From the NCBI GenBank assembly GCA_031267995.1, contig JAIRXZ010000008.1, positions 1-14,192 of the forward strand: DNA of 14,192 nt. Direction: 5' to 3'. A program made the position numbers and the translations under genes. The DNA is from Odoribacteraceae bacterium. GTDB lineage: Bacteria > Bacteroidota > Bacteroidia > Bacteroidales > Marinifilaceae. Positions 6,362-13,861 of this stretch are shown piece after piece (position 1 is the stretch's first letter; every line of letters begins with the position of its first letter). The notes under the pieces were generated by a model. It saw only the letters and a program-made list of their open reading frames with translations. It ran no database searches and had not been told where the DNA came from.

Positions 6362-7990
6362 ATGAAAGCACCCGAAGAACTACGTTACAAGAGCCTGTCG
6401 CTGGTTTACCTGCAAATTTTCACGGTGGAGGGGTTCGACCAGCAGCGGTTAGACAACAGGTATTTCAAGAGTATCCCCAATTCGATAGACCGGCAGATTT
6501 TCGACCTGGCCTCGCTGCCGCGAAACCCGGTGGAACGGTATCGATTTACCCCGTTTCACTTCTCGCTGCGGCTGGATTCCTCGCGGGAGGGGGAGGCGAG
6601 GACGGGGCAACGGCAGGAGCCGGCGCTGGTGGAGGGGACGATGTTCGTGGAGATGTCGGTTTTCTTCGCCCGCACGGTGTCAATCACTTACCGGGCGGTG
6701 ATCGACGGCACGCGGTGCACCTGCTCGCGGTTGCTGGGGACGGACGATTTGATCGCGCTGGCGTCGCTCCGCGTGGGCGCCGAGCATTGGAACCGCAAAC
6801 GGGAGGAGGGGACGGAGGCCAGGACGCCAAGCAATATCAACCTGAAGGTGAATGATATTTCCGTGGAGCTTTTTCACCTCGACGAGGAGGGTAATGTCCT
6901 CCTCTCCTCCCGCGCGGTGCCGGAGGAGGGGTGTTTCGAGGAGATCCAGCGGCGGTACAAGCGTTTCGTCCTCAATAGCCAGCGGCCGGTGGAGGCGCCC
7001 GTCCCGGCGTGGAGGAGATGGGTGAAGGGGGCGCGGAGGCTGTTTCCCGCGCGACGGCGGCCGGTGGAGGCGCCGCGGGAGGAGGAGTGGCGCGACATGA
7101 ATTACGTCCACGTGGACATCTGGGAGGATGTCAGCCACGAGCGGGATATCTTCCGGTTCATGGATTCGCCCGGCATCATCGCCCATATTCTCGCCGAGCA
7201 CCGGCGGGAGCTGGTGGGGCTGATGTCGTTCTACCCCTACGAGTGGCCGTACCGCTCGCCGGAGGCTTTCAAGGAGGTGTGCGGCGAGGACGTGGCGATC
7301 GACACGGACGATTTGGTTCTCCTCAACCAGTATATCTGCGTGGTCTTCGGCACTTACGGGCTGCGGGGCGCCGGCGCGCCCACCGATTGGAAGGAGCAGC
7401 TGGCCGAGGCGCGGGAGTCTTACCACGTCTCGTGGCCGGAGTACCTGTTGATCCTGGAGATGGTGCTGGCCAAGCGGTACACGCTGGACACGGTGGCGGG
7501 GGAGTACCTCCGGGGGACGCTGGCGATCTCCACGCTCGGCCGCGCGAGGGAGCAGATCGAGCGGAACGCCCGCCAGGTGCTGAAGGTGAATCACACGCTG
7601 TTGCAGCTGGACGCGGTGCGGTACTCGCGCTTTATCTCGCACAAGATCATGTTCGAGCGCACGGCGCGCGCCCTGGAGCTGGAGGAGGAGCAACGGCGGC
7701 TGGAGGAGATGATGGAGAAGGTGGACAAGTCGCTGTGCAGCATCAGCGAGACGCGCAAGCTGCGGCAGTCGACGCTGTTGAATATCGTGCTGGGGAGCGT
7801 CTCGGCGGCCTCGCTGCTCGGCATCCTGCTGCAGAATGTTAAGGTGCCGTTCATGGTGGCCGTCGGGTGGGGGGAGTTCGCCGACCACGCGGGGATAACG
7901 ATTGTCCTGATGACCCTCCTGATTCTTATCGGCAGCGCGACCGGGATCATCGCGTACCGCCTGCACGGGAGGAGGGGGCGGGGGGCGTGA
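6362..7990 (+). CDS. Unknown protein, 542 aa, coiled coil and two C-terminal membrane segments
   Basis: I do not recognise this family. The N-terminal ~430 residues are soluble, charged and mostly without obvious motifs. Two Pro/Arg-rich stretches with the repeated hexapeptide RPVEAP, 25 residues apart (about residues 208-238), look like a linker between two globular parts. Residues ~437-469 (ALELEEEQRRLEEMMEKV...) are a probable coiled coil. It leads straight into a hydrophobic helix (~470-491), a short loop and a second helix (~511-533), ending in a basic tail HGRRGRG. The helix-coil-two-TM ending recalls the general shape of CorA-like and RMD1/DUF155 proteins, but the CorA GMN motif is absent and I would not name it. 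The ATG at 6362 is the only reasonable start and has no Shine-Dalgarno. It lies 55 bp beyond the 21-bp array and overlaps the next gene by GTGA. Confidence 0.8.
   Translation: MKAPEELRYKSLSLVYLQIFTVEGFDQQRLDNRYFKSIPNSIDRQIFDLASLPRNPVERYRFTPFHFSLRLDSSREGEARTGQRQEPALVEGTMFVEMSVFFARTVSITYRAVIDGTRCTCSRLLGTDDLIALASLRVGAEHWNRKREEGTEARTPSNINLKVNDISVELFHLDEEGNVLLSSRAVPEEGCFEEIQRRYKRFVLNSQRPVEAPVPAWRRWVKGARRLFPARRRPVEAPREEEWRDMNYVHVDIWEDVSHERDIFRFMDSPGIIAHILAEHRRELVGLMSFYPYEWPYRSPEAFKEVCGEDVAIDTDDLVLLNQYICVVFGTYGLRGAGAPTDWKEQLAEARESYHVSWPEYLLILEMVLAKRYTLDTVAGEYLRGTLAISTLGRAREQIERNARQVLKVNHTLLQLDAVRYSRFISHKIMFERTARALELEEEQRRLEEMMEKVDKSLCSISETRKLRQSTLLNIVLGSVSAASLLGILLQNVKVPFMVAVGWGEFADHAGITIVLMTLLILIGSATGIIAYRLHGRRGRGA
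6982..7074 (+). repeat. 18-bp direct repeat inside the 542-residue protein gene
   Basis: GCGGCCGGTGGAGGCGCC occurs at 6982-6999 and again, identical, at 7057-7074. The copies are 75 bp (25 codons) apart and encode RPVEAP both times. The segment between them could be gained or lost in frame by recombination. Confidence 0.85.
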
Positions 7991-8553
7991 GGTGCCGGGT
8001 GGCCAAGGCCGTGGATGCCGACCGGCTGACGCGGATCTTCTGGGAGCACCTGACGGCGAGGCCGGAGTACGCCTCGCACGGGGAGATGCAGATGGGGGTG
8101 GCCGATGCCGAGGGTCGACCGGCGGCGGGCGGCGAGGGGAAGTGGCGGGGGTATATCCAGGAGAGGATCGACGATGCCGACCGCGCGCGGGTGTTTGTCA
8201 GCGAACGGGAGGGGGAGGTGGACGGTTTCGCGGTGGTGGAGGTGGACGAGGATGGCGATCAGCCCTTTGGCGTGGTTTGCGACCTGCTGGTGGCGCCGGG
8301 GCGACGCGGCGAGGGGGTCGGCGGCGCCCTCCTCGAGGCGGGGGTGGCGTGGCTGCGCGGGCGGGGGGTCAGCGGCGTTTATCTCGAATCGGGGATTGAT
8401 AACCGGGACGCGCACGCCTTTTTCGAGCGTCGCGGATTCCGGGAAATTTCGCGCGTCTTCGCGCTGTCGGATGGCGCCTCACTTTTTCCAGAAGGCCTTG
8501 CTGAACAGCACCAGCACGGTGAAGATCTCCAACCGGCCAACGAGCATGAGTAG
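7987..8553 (+). CDS. GNAT family N-acetyltransferase
   Basis: A probable acetyl-CoA-dependent acetyltransferase of about 188 residues with unknown substrate. The start chosen is GTG 7987, which overlaps the upstream stop (GTGA) and gives MRCRVAKAVDADRL, a typical GNAT beginning; the frame is open further upstream only as an out-of-frame reading of the previous gene. The acetyl-CoA pyrophosphate-binding motif A is CDLLVAPGRRGEGVGGALLE (RxGxGxG/A type). It is followed by the C-terminal motif ESGIDNRDAHAFFERRGFREI. The fold normally ends soon after that, around SRVFAL. Here translation runs on about 28 residues and overlaps the 3' end of convergent trkH by 75 bp, so the natural stop may have been lost. 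Translational coupling suggests it works with, or at least is expressed with, the unknown membrane protein. Confidence 0.85.
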   Translation: MRCRVAKAVDADRLTRIFWEHLTARPEYASHGEMQMGVADAEGRPAAGGEGKWRGYIQERIDDADRARVFVSEREGEVDGFAVVEVDEDGDQPFGVVCDLLVAPGRRGEGVGGALLEAGVAWLRGRGVSGVYLESGIDNRDAHAFFERRGFREISRVFALSDGASLFPEGLAEQHQHGEDLQPANEHE

Positions 8554-9930
8554 CGCCAAAAAGAGCTTGGCGGCGGAGGGCAGGGCGGCATGGTTGGCCA
8601 GCGGGCCGATATCGCCGAACGCCGGACCGGTGTTGCTCATGGCGGAGAGGACGGTGCCGCACGCCGTTTCGATGTCGCTGGTGAAATAGGCCATCAGCAG
8701 GCTGGAGACGCCGAAAATAATCATGAACAAAACGAAGAAGCCCATCACGCTGGCCATGACGCCGGGGTGAATCCCCTTGCCGTTGTACTTGACGACGATG
8801 ACGGCGTGGGGATGGATGATCCGTTTCATCTCGGCGATGGAGTTTTTGAAGAGGAGATAGACGCGGACGCACTTCATCCCGCCGGAGGTCGACCCGGCGC
8901 ATCCCCCGATGAAGAAAAGTATGAAGACGATGGCCGCCAGCAGGGGTGGCCAGGCCAGGTAATCGCTGGTGGTGAACCCCGTGGAGGTGAGGATGGAGAC
9001 CACCTGGAAGAGGGCGTCGCGAAAAGCGCGGTCGGGCGACAAAAGACCGGCGCCCCACAGCCCGACAGCGACGATGAGGCTGGCCACGAGGATGACGAGG
9101 AGGTAGGCGCGGAACTCGTCGTCGCGAAACAGCCGCCGCGGTCGACCGAGAAAGAGGGCGTTCAGCAGCCCGAAGTTCGTCCCCGACAGCAGCATGAAGA
9201 GGATGAACACCCCGTGGACGTAGGAGGAGTTCCACGTGGCGACGCTGGCCTGCCGCGTGGAGTATCCCCCCGAGGACATGGTGGTTAGCGAGTGGCAGAG
9301 GGCGTCGAACCACCCGACGTCGCCCAGCAGCAGCAGGCCGCATTGCAGCGCGGTCAACCCGATGTAGAGGTACCACATGTGGCGGGCGGTGGAGGTGAAG
9401 GTGGAGGAGAATTTGTCGTGCGTGGGGCCGGTGACCTCCGCCACGTAGAGGTCGCGCCCCTCGATGCCGAGGCCGGGGAGGATGGCGATGAAGAGGACGA
9501 TAATCCCGATGCCGCCCAGCCACTGCGTCAGCGAGCGCCAGAGGAGGGCGGCGCGGGGCATCGCCTCGACGTCGTCGAGGATGGTGGAGCCGGTGGTGGT
9601 GAAGCCCGACATGGTTTCGAAAATCGCGTCGACGGGCGACTCGATCGCCCCCCCCAGCAAGTAGGGCAGCGCCCCGAAGAGGGTGAAAGCCACCCACGTG
9701 AAGGTGACGATAAAGTAACCGTCGCGCTTGGACAACACGCGGTCGTCCACCTTCACCGCCCGCACCATCAGGGCGCCGGCGGCGACGGTCAGCAGGAAGG
9801 CTCCGACGAACCCCGCGGCGCTCCGCCAATCCCCCTGCACCGCCGCCAGGACGACGCACGGGAGCATGAAGACGCTCTCTAACCAAAGGAGGCGGCCAAT
9901 GATGCTGGTGATAAAACGCAGGTTAATCAT
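8479..9930 (-). CDS. trkH: Trk/Ktr-type potassium uptake membrane subunit TrkH
   Basis: A 483-residue inner-membrane K+-translocating subunit. The four pore-loop repeats of the SKT superfamily are all visible, each with its conserved Gly: SGFTTTGS (108-115), TMSSGGYS (217-224), LTSTGFTT (314-321) and MSNTGPAF (431-438). The signature GGCAGSTSGGMKCVRV (342-357) follows the third repeat, as usual in TrkH. Hydrophobic helices flank each loop. The ATG at 9930 lies 4 nt after the trkA stop, so trkA-trkH form an operon with the regulator first. The 3' end overlaps the convergent acetyltransferase gene by 75 bp. Length and motifs are normal for the family. Confidence 0.95.
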   Translation of the reverse strand: MINLRFITSIIGRLLWLESVFMLPCVVLAAVQGDWRSAAGFVGAFLLTVAAGALMVRAVKVDDRVLSKRDGYFIVTFTWVAFTLFGALPYLLGGAIESPVDAIFETMSGFTTTGSTILDDVEAMPRAALLWRSLTQWLGGIGIIVLFIAILPGLGIEGRDLYVAEVTGPTHDKFSSTFTSTARHMWYLYIGLTALQCGLLLLGDVGWFDALCHSLTTMSSGGYSTRQASVATWNSSYVHGVFILFMLLSGTNFGLLNALFLGRPRRLFRDDEFRAYLLVILVASLIVAVGLWGAGLLSPDRAFRDALFQVVSILTSTGFTTSDYLAWPPLLAAIVFILFFIGGCAGSTSGGMKCVRVYLLFKNSIAEMKRIIHPHAVIVVKYNGKGIHPGVMASVMGFFVLFMIIFGVSSLLMAYFTSDIETACGTVLSAMSNTGPAFGDIGPLANHAALPSAAKLFLALLMLVGRLEIFTVLVLFSKAFWKK

Positions 9931-9934
9931 CGGG

Positions 9935-11275
9935 TCAACGGAACAATTTCAGCACCCGCTTGATGGCATCCGGGAGGGCGAACACCACCACGTCGTCGCC
10001 GGCGCGGATCAGCGTGTCGCCCTTGGCAATAATCACCTCGTCGCCGCGGATGACCCCCCCGACGGTGGCGTTTTCGGGAAAAACCATGTCCTTCAGCGCC
10101 GCCCGCGTGATCTTGGAGCCGGGTTCGGCCGTCACCTCGAACACCTCGGCCTCCGAGAAGGTGAGGAAGCGCAGGTGCTTCACGTCCACGTTCATCGTGT
10201 GCCGGTAGATGCGCGAGGCGGCTATCACCTTCGTGTTGATGAGCGTGCCCAGGCCGATGCTCTCGGCGAGACCGATATAGTCGATATTCTCCACCTCGGC
10301 GATACTCTTCTTCACCCCCAGCTTCTTGGCCAACAGGCAGGAGAGAATGTTGATCTCCGACGAATCGGTGACGCTTATAAAGGCGTCCGTGTTCTTGATT
10401 CCCTCCTCGCGCAGGAGGGCGAGATCCTGGCCGCTGCCATTGATCACCAGCGTGGAGCGGAGGCGATCCGCCAGCGAGATGCACACCTCCCTGTCCGGCT
10501 CGATCAACTTGACGTTGTAGTGTTTCTCCAGCAGCGAGGCCGTTTTGACGCCAATGCGCGTGGCGCCGACGATGACGATGTTCCTGATTTCGTGCTGCTG
10601 CTTGCCGCACATCGAGAAAAGACGGGGGATGAACGACGGCTTCGTCACGACGTTAATCATATCCCCGTACGCGAACCGGTCGTTGCCGCGGGGGACAATC
10701 GTCTTGTCGGCACGCTTGATAGCCACCACGCGGAAATTCTCCGCCTCGTAGCGTTCGGCCATCTGGATCAGCGACAAATCCAGCAGCGGCGCGTTTTCCC
10801 ACAGCTTGATGCTGAGAAACTGCAGGCGGCCGTCGGACAGCTCGTGCGTCTGCCGCGATCCGCTTATCTTCAGCGTGCTGACGATCTCCTCCGCCGCCAA
10901 TCGTTCGGGGTAAATCAGCGAATCGATGCCGATCGTCCTCAAATAATCGCTATTCTCCTCCTCCAGGTACTCGCTATTGTTGACGCGGGCGATCGTCTGC
11001 TTGGCGCCGAGTTGGTGCGCCAGCAACGCAGAATTGATATTCAGCTCCTCCACCTGGTTGACGGCAATATAAAGATCGCACCGCTCCACCCCCGCGTCCC
11101 TCAGGGCGCCGGTGGAGGTGCACGACCCCACGGTGTAGAGGATATCCACCTGACTCTCGATAAGCTCCAGCTTTTGCTTATCGCTATCCAGCAACATGAT
11201 TTGGTGCTTTTGCCTGCTCAACATGTGCGCCAGGTGAGTGCCCACCTCCCCGGCGCCGGCGATGACGATATTCAT
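9935..11275 (-). CDS. trkA: Trk potassium uptake regulatory NAD-binding protein TrkA
   Basis: A 446-residue cytosolic gating subunit that binds NAD(H)/nucleotide and controls TrkH. It has two tandem RCK units: RCK_N 1 begins MNIVIAGAGEVGTHLAH with GxGxxG at 7-12 and the acidic D30 at the end of the second strand. Each unit is followed by an RCK_C domain (about 140-220 and 365-446). RCK_N 2 begins IRNIVIVGATRIG (230-242), where the middle Gly of the dinucleotide motif is replaced by Thr239, so nucleotide binding in the second half may be weaker. The ATG at 11275 follows a terminator, so this gene starts its own transcription unit, trkA-trkH. Confidence 0.95.
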   Translation of the reverse strand: MNIVIAGAGEVGTHLAHMLSRQKHQIMLLDSDKQKLELIESQVDILYTVGSCTSTGALRDAGVERCDLYIAVNQVEELNINSALLAHQLGAKQTIARVNNSEYLEEENSDYLRTIGIDSLIYPERLAAEEIVSTLKISGSRQTHELSDGRLQFLSIKLWENAPLLDLSLIQMAERYEAENFRVVAIKRADKTIVPRGNDRFAYGDMINVVTKPSFIPRLFSMCGKQQHEIRNIVIVGATRIGVKTASLLEKHYNVKLIEPDREVCISLADRLRSTLVINGSGQDLALLREEGIKNTDAFISVTDSSEINILSCLLAKKLGVKKSIAEVENIDYIGLAESIGLGTLINTKVIAASRIYRHTMNVDVKHLRFLTFSEAEVFEVTAEPGSKITRAALKDMVFPENATVGGVIRGDEVIIAKGDTLIRAGDDVVVFALPDAIKRVLKLFR

Positions 11276-11297
11276 GCTATTAAATTTATTTCCACCG

Positions 11298-11305
11298 CGA
11301 AGGTA
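11298..11305 (-). promoter_or_regulatory. Candidate -7 element for trkA
   Basis: TACCTTCG on the minus strand differs from TAnnTTTG at one position and sits 22 nt before the trkA ATG. A promoter has to lie close by, because a strong terminator occupies 11308-11355. No clear -33 element is visible. Confidence 0.3.
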
Positions 11306-11307
11306 AC

Positions 11308-11355
11308 AAAAATCAGCCGATCGGGGACGACAGGCAACGCGCGCCCCGACCGGCT
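11308..11355 (-). terminator. Intrinsic terminator after the thioredoxin-fold gene pair
   Basis: Reading the minus strand, AGCCGGTCGGGG (11355-11344) pairs with CCCCGATCGGCT (11326-11315) as a 12-bp stem with one G-T pair and a 17-nt loop. A five-T run follows at 11312-11308. It starts 4 nt after the stop codon of the upstream gene and separates that operon from trkA-trkH. Confidence 0.85.
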
Positions 11356-11359
11356 TCCC

Positions 11360-12439
11360 CTACCGCGCCACCCCGAAGAGGCGAGCCAGCAACTCCCGCC
11401 GCGGGGGCGACGCCACGCTCGCGACCCGGTCGCCCAGGCGAACGAGCCGATCGCGCAACGCGTCGTCCCCGCTCTCCACCACCAGGCGCGTAGCCACCTC
11501 GCACTGCAAAAACCAGGGCGGCACCCGCTCGCCCTCGAAAAACCGCTCCAGCAGCGACACCACCTCCCCCGCATCGCCCGTGAAAAGCGCGCGCGCCAAC
11601 GCCGCCTTCTCCTCCAGATCCCGCTTCCCCGGCACGTCGTACGCGCGCACCAGCGCCGTCGCGCTATCCAGCGTCGCCAGCCCCCCCTCCACCGCGTGAC
11701 CGGCCAGGAAACCGTTGAAGACGAAGAAATTCTCCTCGATCTTCCTGTTCAGCTCCCGCTCCGGCACGTTTTTCCGGAAAACATCCAGGTGATCCAGCAG
11801 GAAGCGGAAATTCCGCGACAGCATCGGCGTGATATACCGGTCGCGAAACGCCGGCCAGTACGCGGGCCGCGACATCTCCTCCTCCGACAGCGTGGCGAAC
11901 AGCGCCTCGGCCACCTCCACGCTCCGCTCCACGCGGCTCCCCTCCGCCAACACGCTCACGTACCCGATCATACGCTCCTTCGCCATCTGGCCGGACGCGA
12001 ACTCCTCCTCCAGCGCGTCAATCGCGTTCGCGGGATCAATCCCCATCCGCATCTTCGCGATAAACTCCCCCAGCGGCAGCGCCCCGACGCGCCGGTACAG
12101 CTCCGTCCCGTCCGCGGCAAAAATCGCGTACGTCGGGATCCCCGTCACCTTCAGGCGGTCGCGCAACACCTTCCCCTCGCCCCGCTCCAGGTCGAACTTC
12201 ACGCACACGAACCGCGGGTCGAAAAACTCCGCCGCCGCCGGCTCCGTCTCCAGCGTCCGCGCCATATTCGCGCACGGCATGCACCACGTGGCGTAAAAAT
12301 CCACGAACACCAACTTCCCCTCGCGGGCAGCCTCCGCCGTCGCCTCGGCAAACGTCATCTCCCTTAGCGCTATCCCTTGCGCCGCCGCGGCCAGGGGCGC
12401 CAGCAGGAGCAATGCTAAAATACATCTCTTGATCATCAT
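11360..12439 (-). CDS. Exported thioredoxin-fold protein with long C-terminal domain (paralogue B, CMPC)
   Basis: A 359-residue protein with a signal peptide (MMIKRCILALLLLAPLAAAAQG, cleavage likely near residue 20-21), so periplasmic. The thioredoxin domain (~22-130) holds FVDFYATWCMPCANM with the redox pair C53/C56 and the cis-Pro stretch GIPTYAIF. The remaining ~225 residues are helical and unfamiliar, but they align with the neighbour (ASGQM, YWPAFRDRYITPML, RFLLDHLDVFRKNVPE), so the two genes are a tandem duplication. The CMPC active site differs from the CGPC of the neighbour. It starts 9 nt after the upstream stop, with AAGGAAA as a possible ribosome site; ATG 12436 is an equally possible start. 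A strong terminator follows. It is probably a thiol oxidoreductase or thiol-disulfide isomerase; the substrate is unknown. Confidence 0.88.
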   Translation of the reverse strand: MMIKRCILALLLLAPLAAAAQGIALREMTFAEATAEAAREGKLVFVDFYATWCMPCANMARTLETEPAAAEFFDPRFVCVKFDLERGEGKVLRDRLKVTGIPTYAIFAADGTELYRRVGALPLGEFIAKMRMGIDPANAIDALEEEFASGQMAKERMIGYVSVLAEGSRVERSVEVAEALFATLSEEEMSRPAYWPAFRDRYITPMLSRNFRFLLDHLDVFRKNVPERELNRKIEENFFVFNGFLAGHAVEGGLATLDSATALVRAYDVPGKRDLEEKAALARALFTGDAGEVVSLLERFFEGERVPPWFLQCEVATRLVVESGDDALRDRLVRLGDRVASVASPPRRELLARLFGVAR

Positions 12440-12448
12440 TTTCCTTGT

Positions 12449-13816
12449 TTAAACATTCAAACCCTCCACCAGCTTTCGCACCGTGTCGCTCCTCATGCGC
12501 CCCGCCAGGTCGACGAGCAACGCCCGCAACACCCCGCGTTGCCCCTCGTCCAGGCCCCCCTTCATCGCGCCCATCACGGGCGAAATCAGGTTCAGCGCCA
12601 GATTATCATCAAACATCGGCAACGCCTCCCGGCACGCCTCCAGCACCGCCGCGGCATCGCCGTAGACACTCGCCCGCGCCAGGTTCACCAGCGGCGCGAC
12701 GCCGGCAATCTTGTACCGCCGCGCCTCGTCGATCATGCGGTGGAAATCGGCCGCCGTCGTGCTCTTGTCATAACCCTTGATCACCATCGACAGCTTGTGG
12801 ACGTACCCGTAGCGAATCGTCTGGTCGACGCGCCCCTCCCCCACCGACCGGCGAAAATCTTTCCGCTTTTCCAGTAGGTAATTGAAGCGTTCGTCGCCCC
12901 ATTGGTTAAAGGCAAGGAGATGAAACAGCGGCCAGTAGGTAGTATCCACGCGCTCGCGCTTCGACAGGGAACGGTACAACTCGTCGGCCACCTCCCGCGA
13001 ACGCTCCGGGGAAAACATCAGCGTCGTCGCGTAACCCAGCAAGAACGATTTCCCGCGCTCCCCGGCGTTATACATCGCCGTGGCATTCAAGTACTCGTCC
13101 AGGTATCTAAACCCCCGGAGGCGGCGCGCCACCTCCTCCTCGCCGACAGCCTGGCGGAACGCCTCGAGATTATCCAGCAAGAAAAGAAATCGAGGGGACG
13201 ACGCCGGGACAATCGCTTGATCGCGGAACAATGGCCAGAAATCGGCCGAGCATTTCTGATCGTCCGTCAGGCGACCCATCAGGTCGTCCGTCACCACTTT
13301 AGCGAGACTGTCGCGGTGCGCGTTCCTCAGCACGAGAATGAAATCGCGCGCCCTGTCGACGCTCATCTTGCCGGAGGCATACTCGTCCGTCATCGTGCGT
13401 AAATCCGCGCCGGGCGCGGTAGCCTTATCCACGCGCGGGATAAACTCTGCCATCGGCAGCGACCCGATAACGCGGTTCACCTCAGTCCCTTCCGGCGTCA
13501 GGACGAGGAACGTCGGGTAGATGTTAACGCCGTAGCGGGCGGCGATCTCCTTACCCTCTCCCTTTTCCATGTCGAATTTCACGTTGACAAACTTGGCGTT
13601 GAAGTACGCGCCCGCTTCGGGCTTTGGGAACTCGACGTTGGCCATCTGCTTGCACGGGCCGCACCAGACGGTATAGCAATCGACGAACACCATTTTCCCC
13701 TCTTCGCCGGCCTGTTTCATGGCCTTGTCGAGGGTAATCTCTTGAAAATTGACGCCTTGACTCCTCGCTCCGAGGGCTGTCAACACGCACGTGATGATTA
13801 AAAATACTCTTTTCAT
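12449..13816 (-). CDS. Exported thioredoxin-fold protein with long C-terminal domain (paralogue A, CGPC)
   Basis: A 455-residue protein with a cleavable signal peptide (MKRVFLIITCVLTALGARSQ). The thioredoxin domain (~22-130) holds FVDCYTVWCGPCKQM with C52/C55 and YPTFLVL (cis-Pro). The long C-terminal helical region carries the same landmarks as paralogue B (YASGKM, FWPLFRDQAIVPASSPRF, FLLDNLEAFRQAVGE) plus about 95 further residues. This domain architecture is common among Bacteroidales secreted thioredoxin-family proteins. It is first in the two-gene operon. Its 45-bp leader region (13817-13861) is AT-rich, with no Shine-Dalgarno and no convincing TAnnTTTG. The second 21-bp array begins directly upstream, so any promoter lies at or in the array edge. 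Confidence 0.9.
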   Translation of the reverse strand: MKRVFLIITCVLTALGARSQGVNFQEITLDKAMKQAGEEGKMVFVDCYTVWCGPCKQMANVEFPKPEAGAYFNAKFVNVKFDMEKGEGKEIAARYGVNIYPTFLVLTPEGTEVNRVIGSLPMAEFIPRVDKATAPGADLRTMTDEYASGKMSVDRARDFILVLRNAHRDSLAKVVTDDLMGRLTDDQKCSADFWPLFRDQAIVPASSPRFLFLLDNLEAFRQAVGEEEVARRLRGFRYLDEYLNATAMYNAGERGKSFLLGYATTLMFSPERSREVADELYRSLSKRERVDTTYWPLFHLLAFNQWGDERFNYLLEKRKDFRRSVGEGRVDQTIRYGYVHKLSMVIKGYDKSTTAADFHRMIDEARRYKIAGVAPLVNLARASVYGDAAAVLEACREALPMFDDNLALNLISPVMGAMKGGLDEGQRGVLRALLVDLAGRMRSDTVRKLVEGLNV

Positions 13817-13861
13817 GTTTTAAATATTTGTGGATAATTATAGGTTTTTCGTGATTCCGGG

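Noticed and set aside
6680..7966. 428-codon minus-strand open frame
   Set aside because: It is a shadow of the 542-residue protein gene, with Arg/His/Pro/Leu-biased composition and no domain features.
7867..7986. Longer N-terminus for the acetyltransferase
   Set aside because: It lies within the membrane segments of the upstream gene in another frame; GTG 7987 begins a normal GNAT domain.
9728..12367. 879-codon plus-strand open frame
   Set aside because: It is antisense to trkH, trkA and the thioredoxin-fold gene, with low-complexity His/Arg/Gln-rich composition; the minus-strand genes have clear family motifs.
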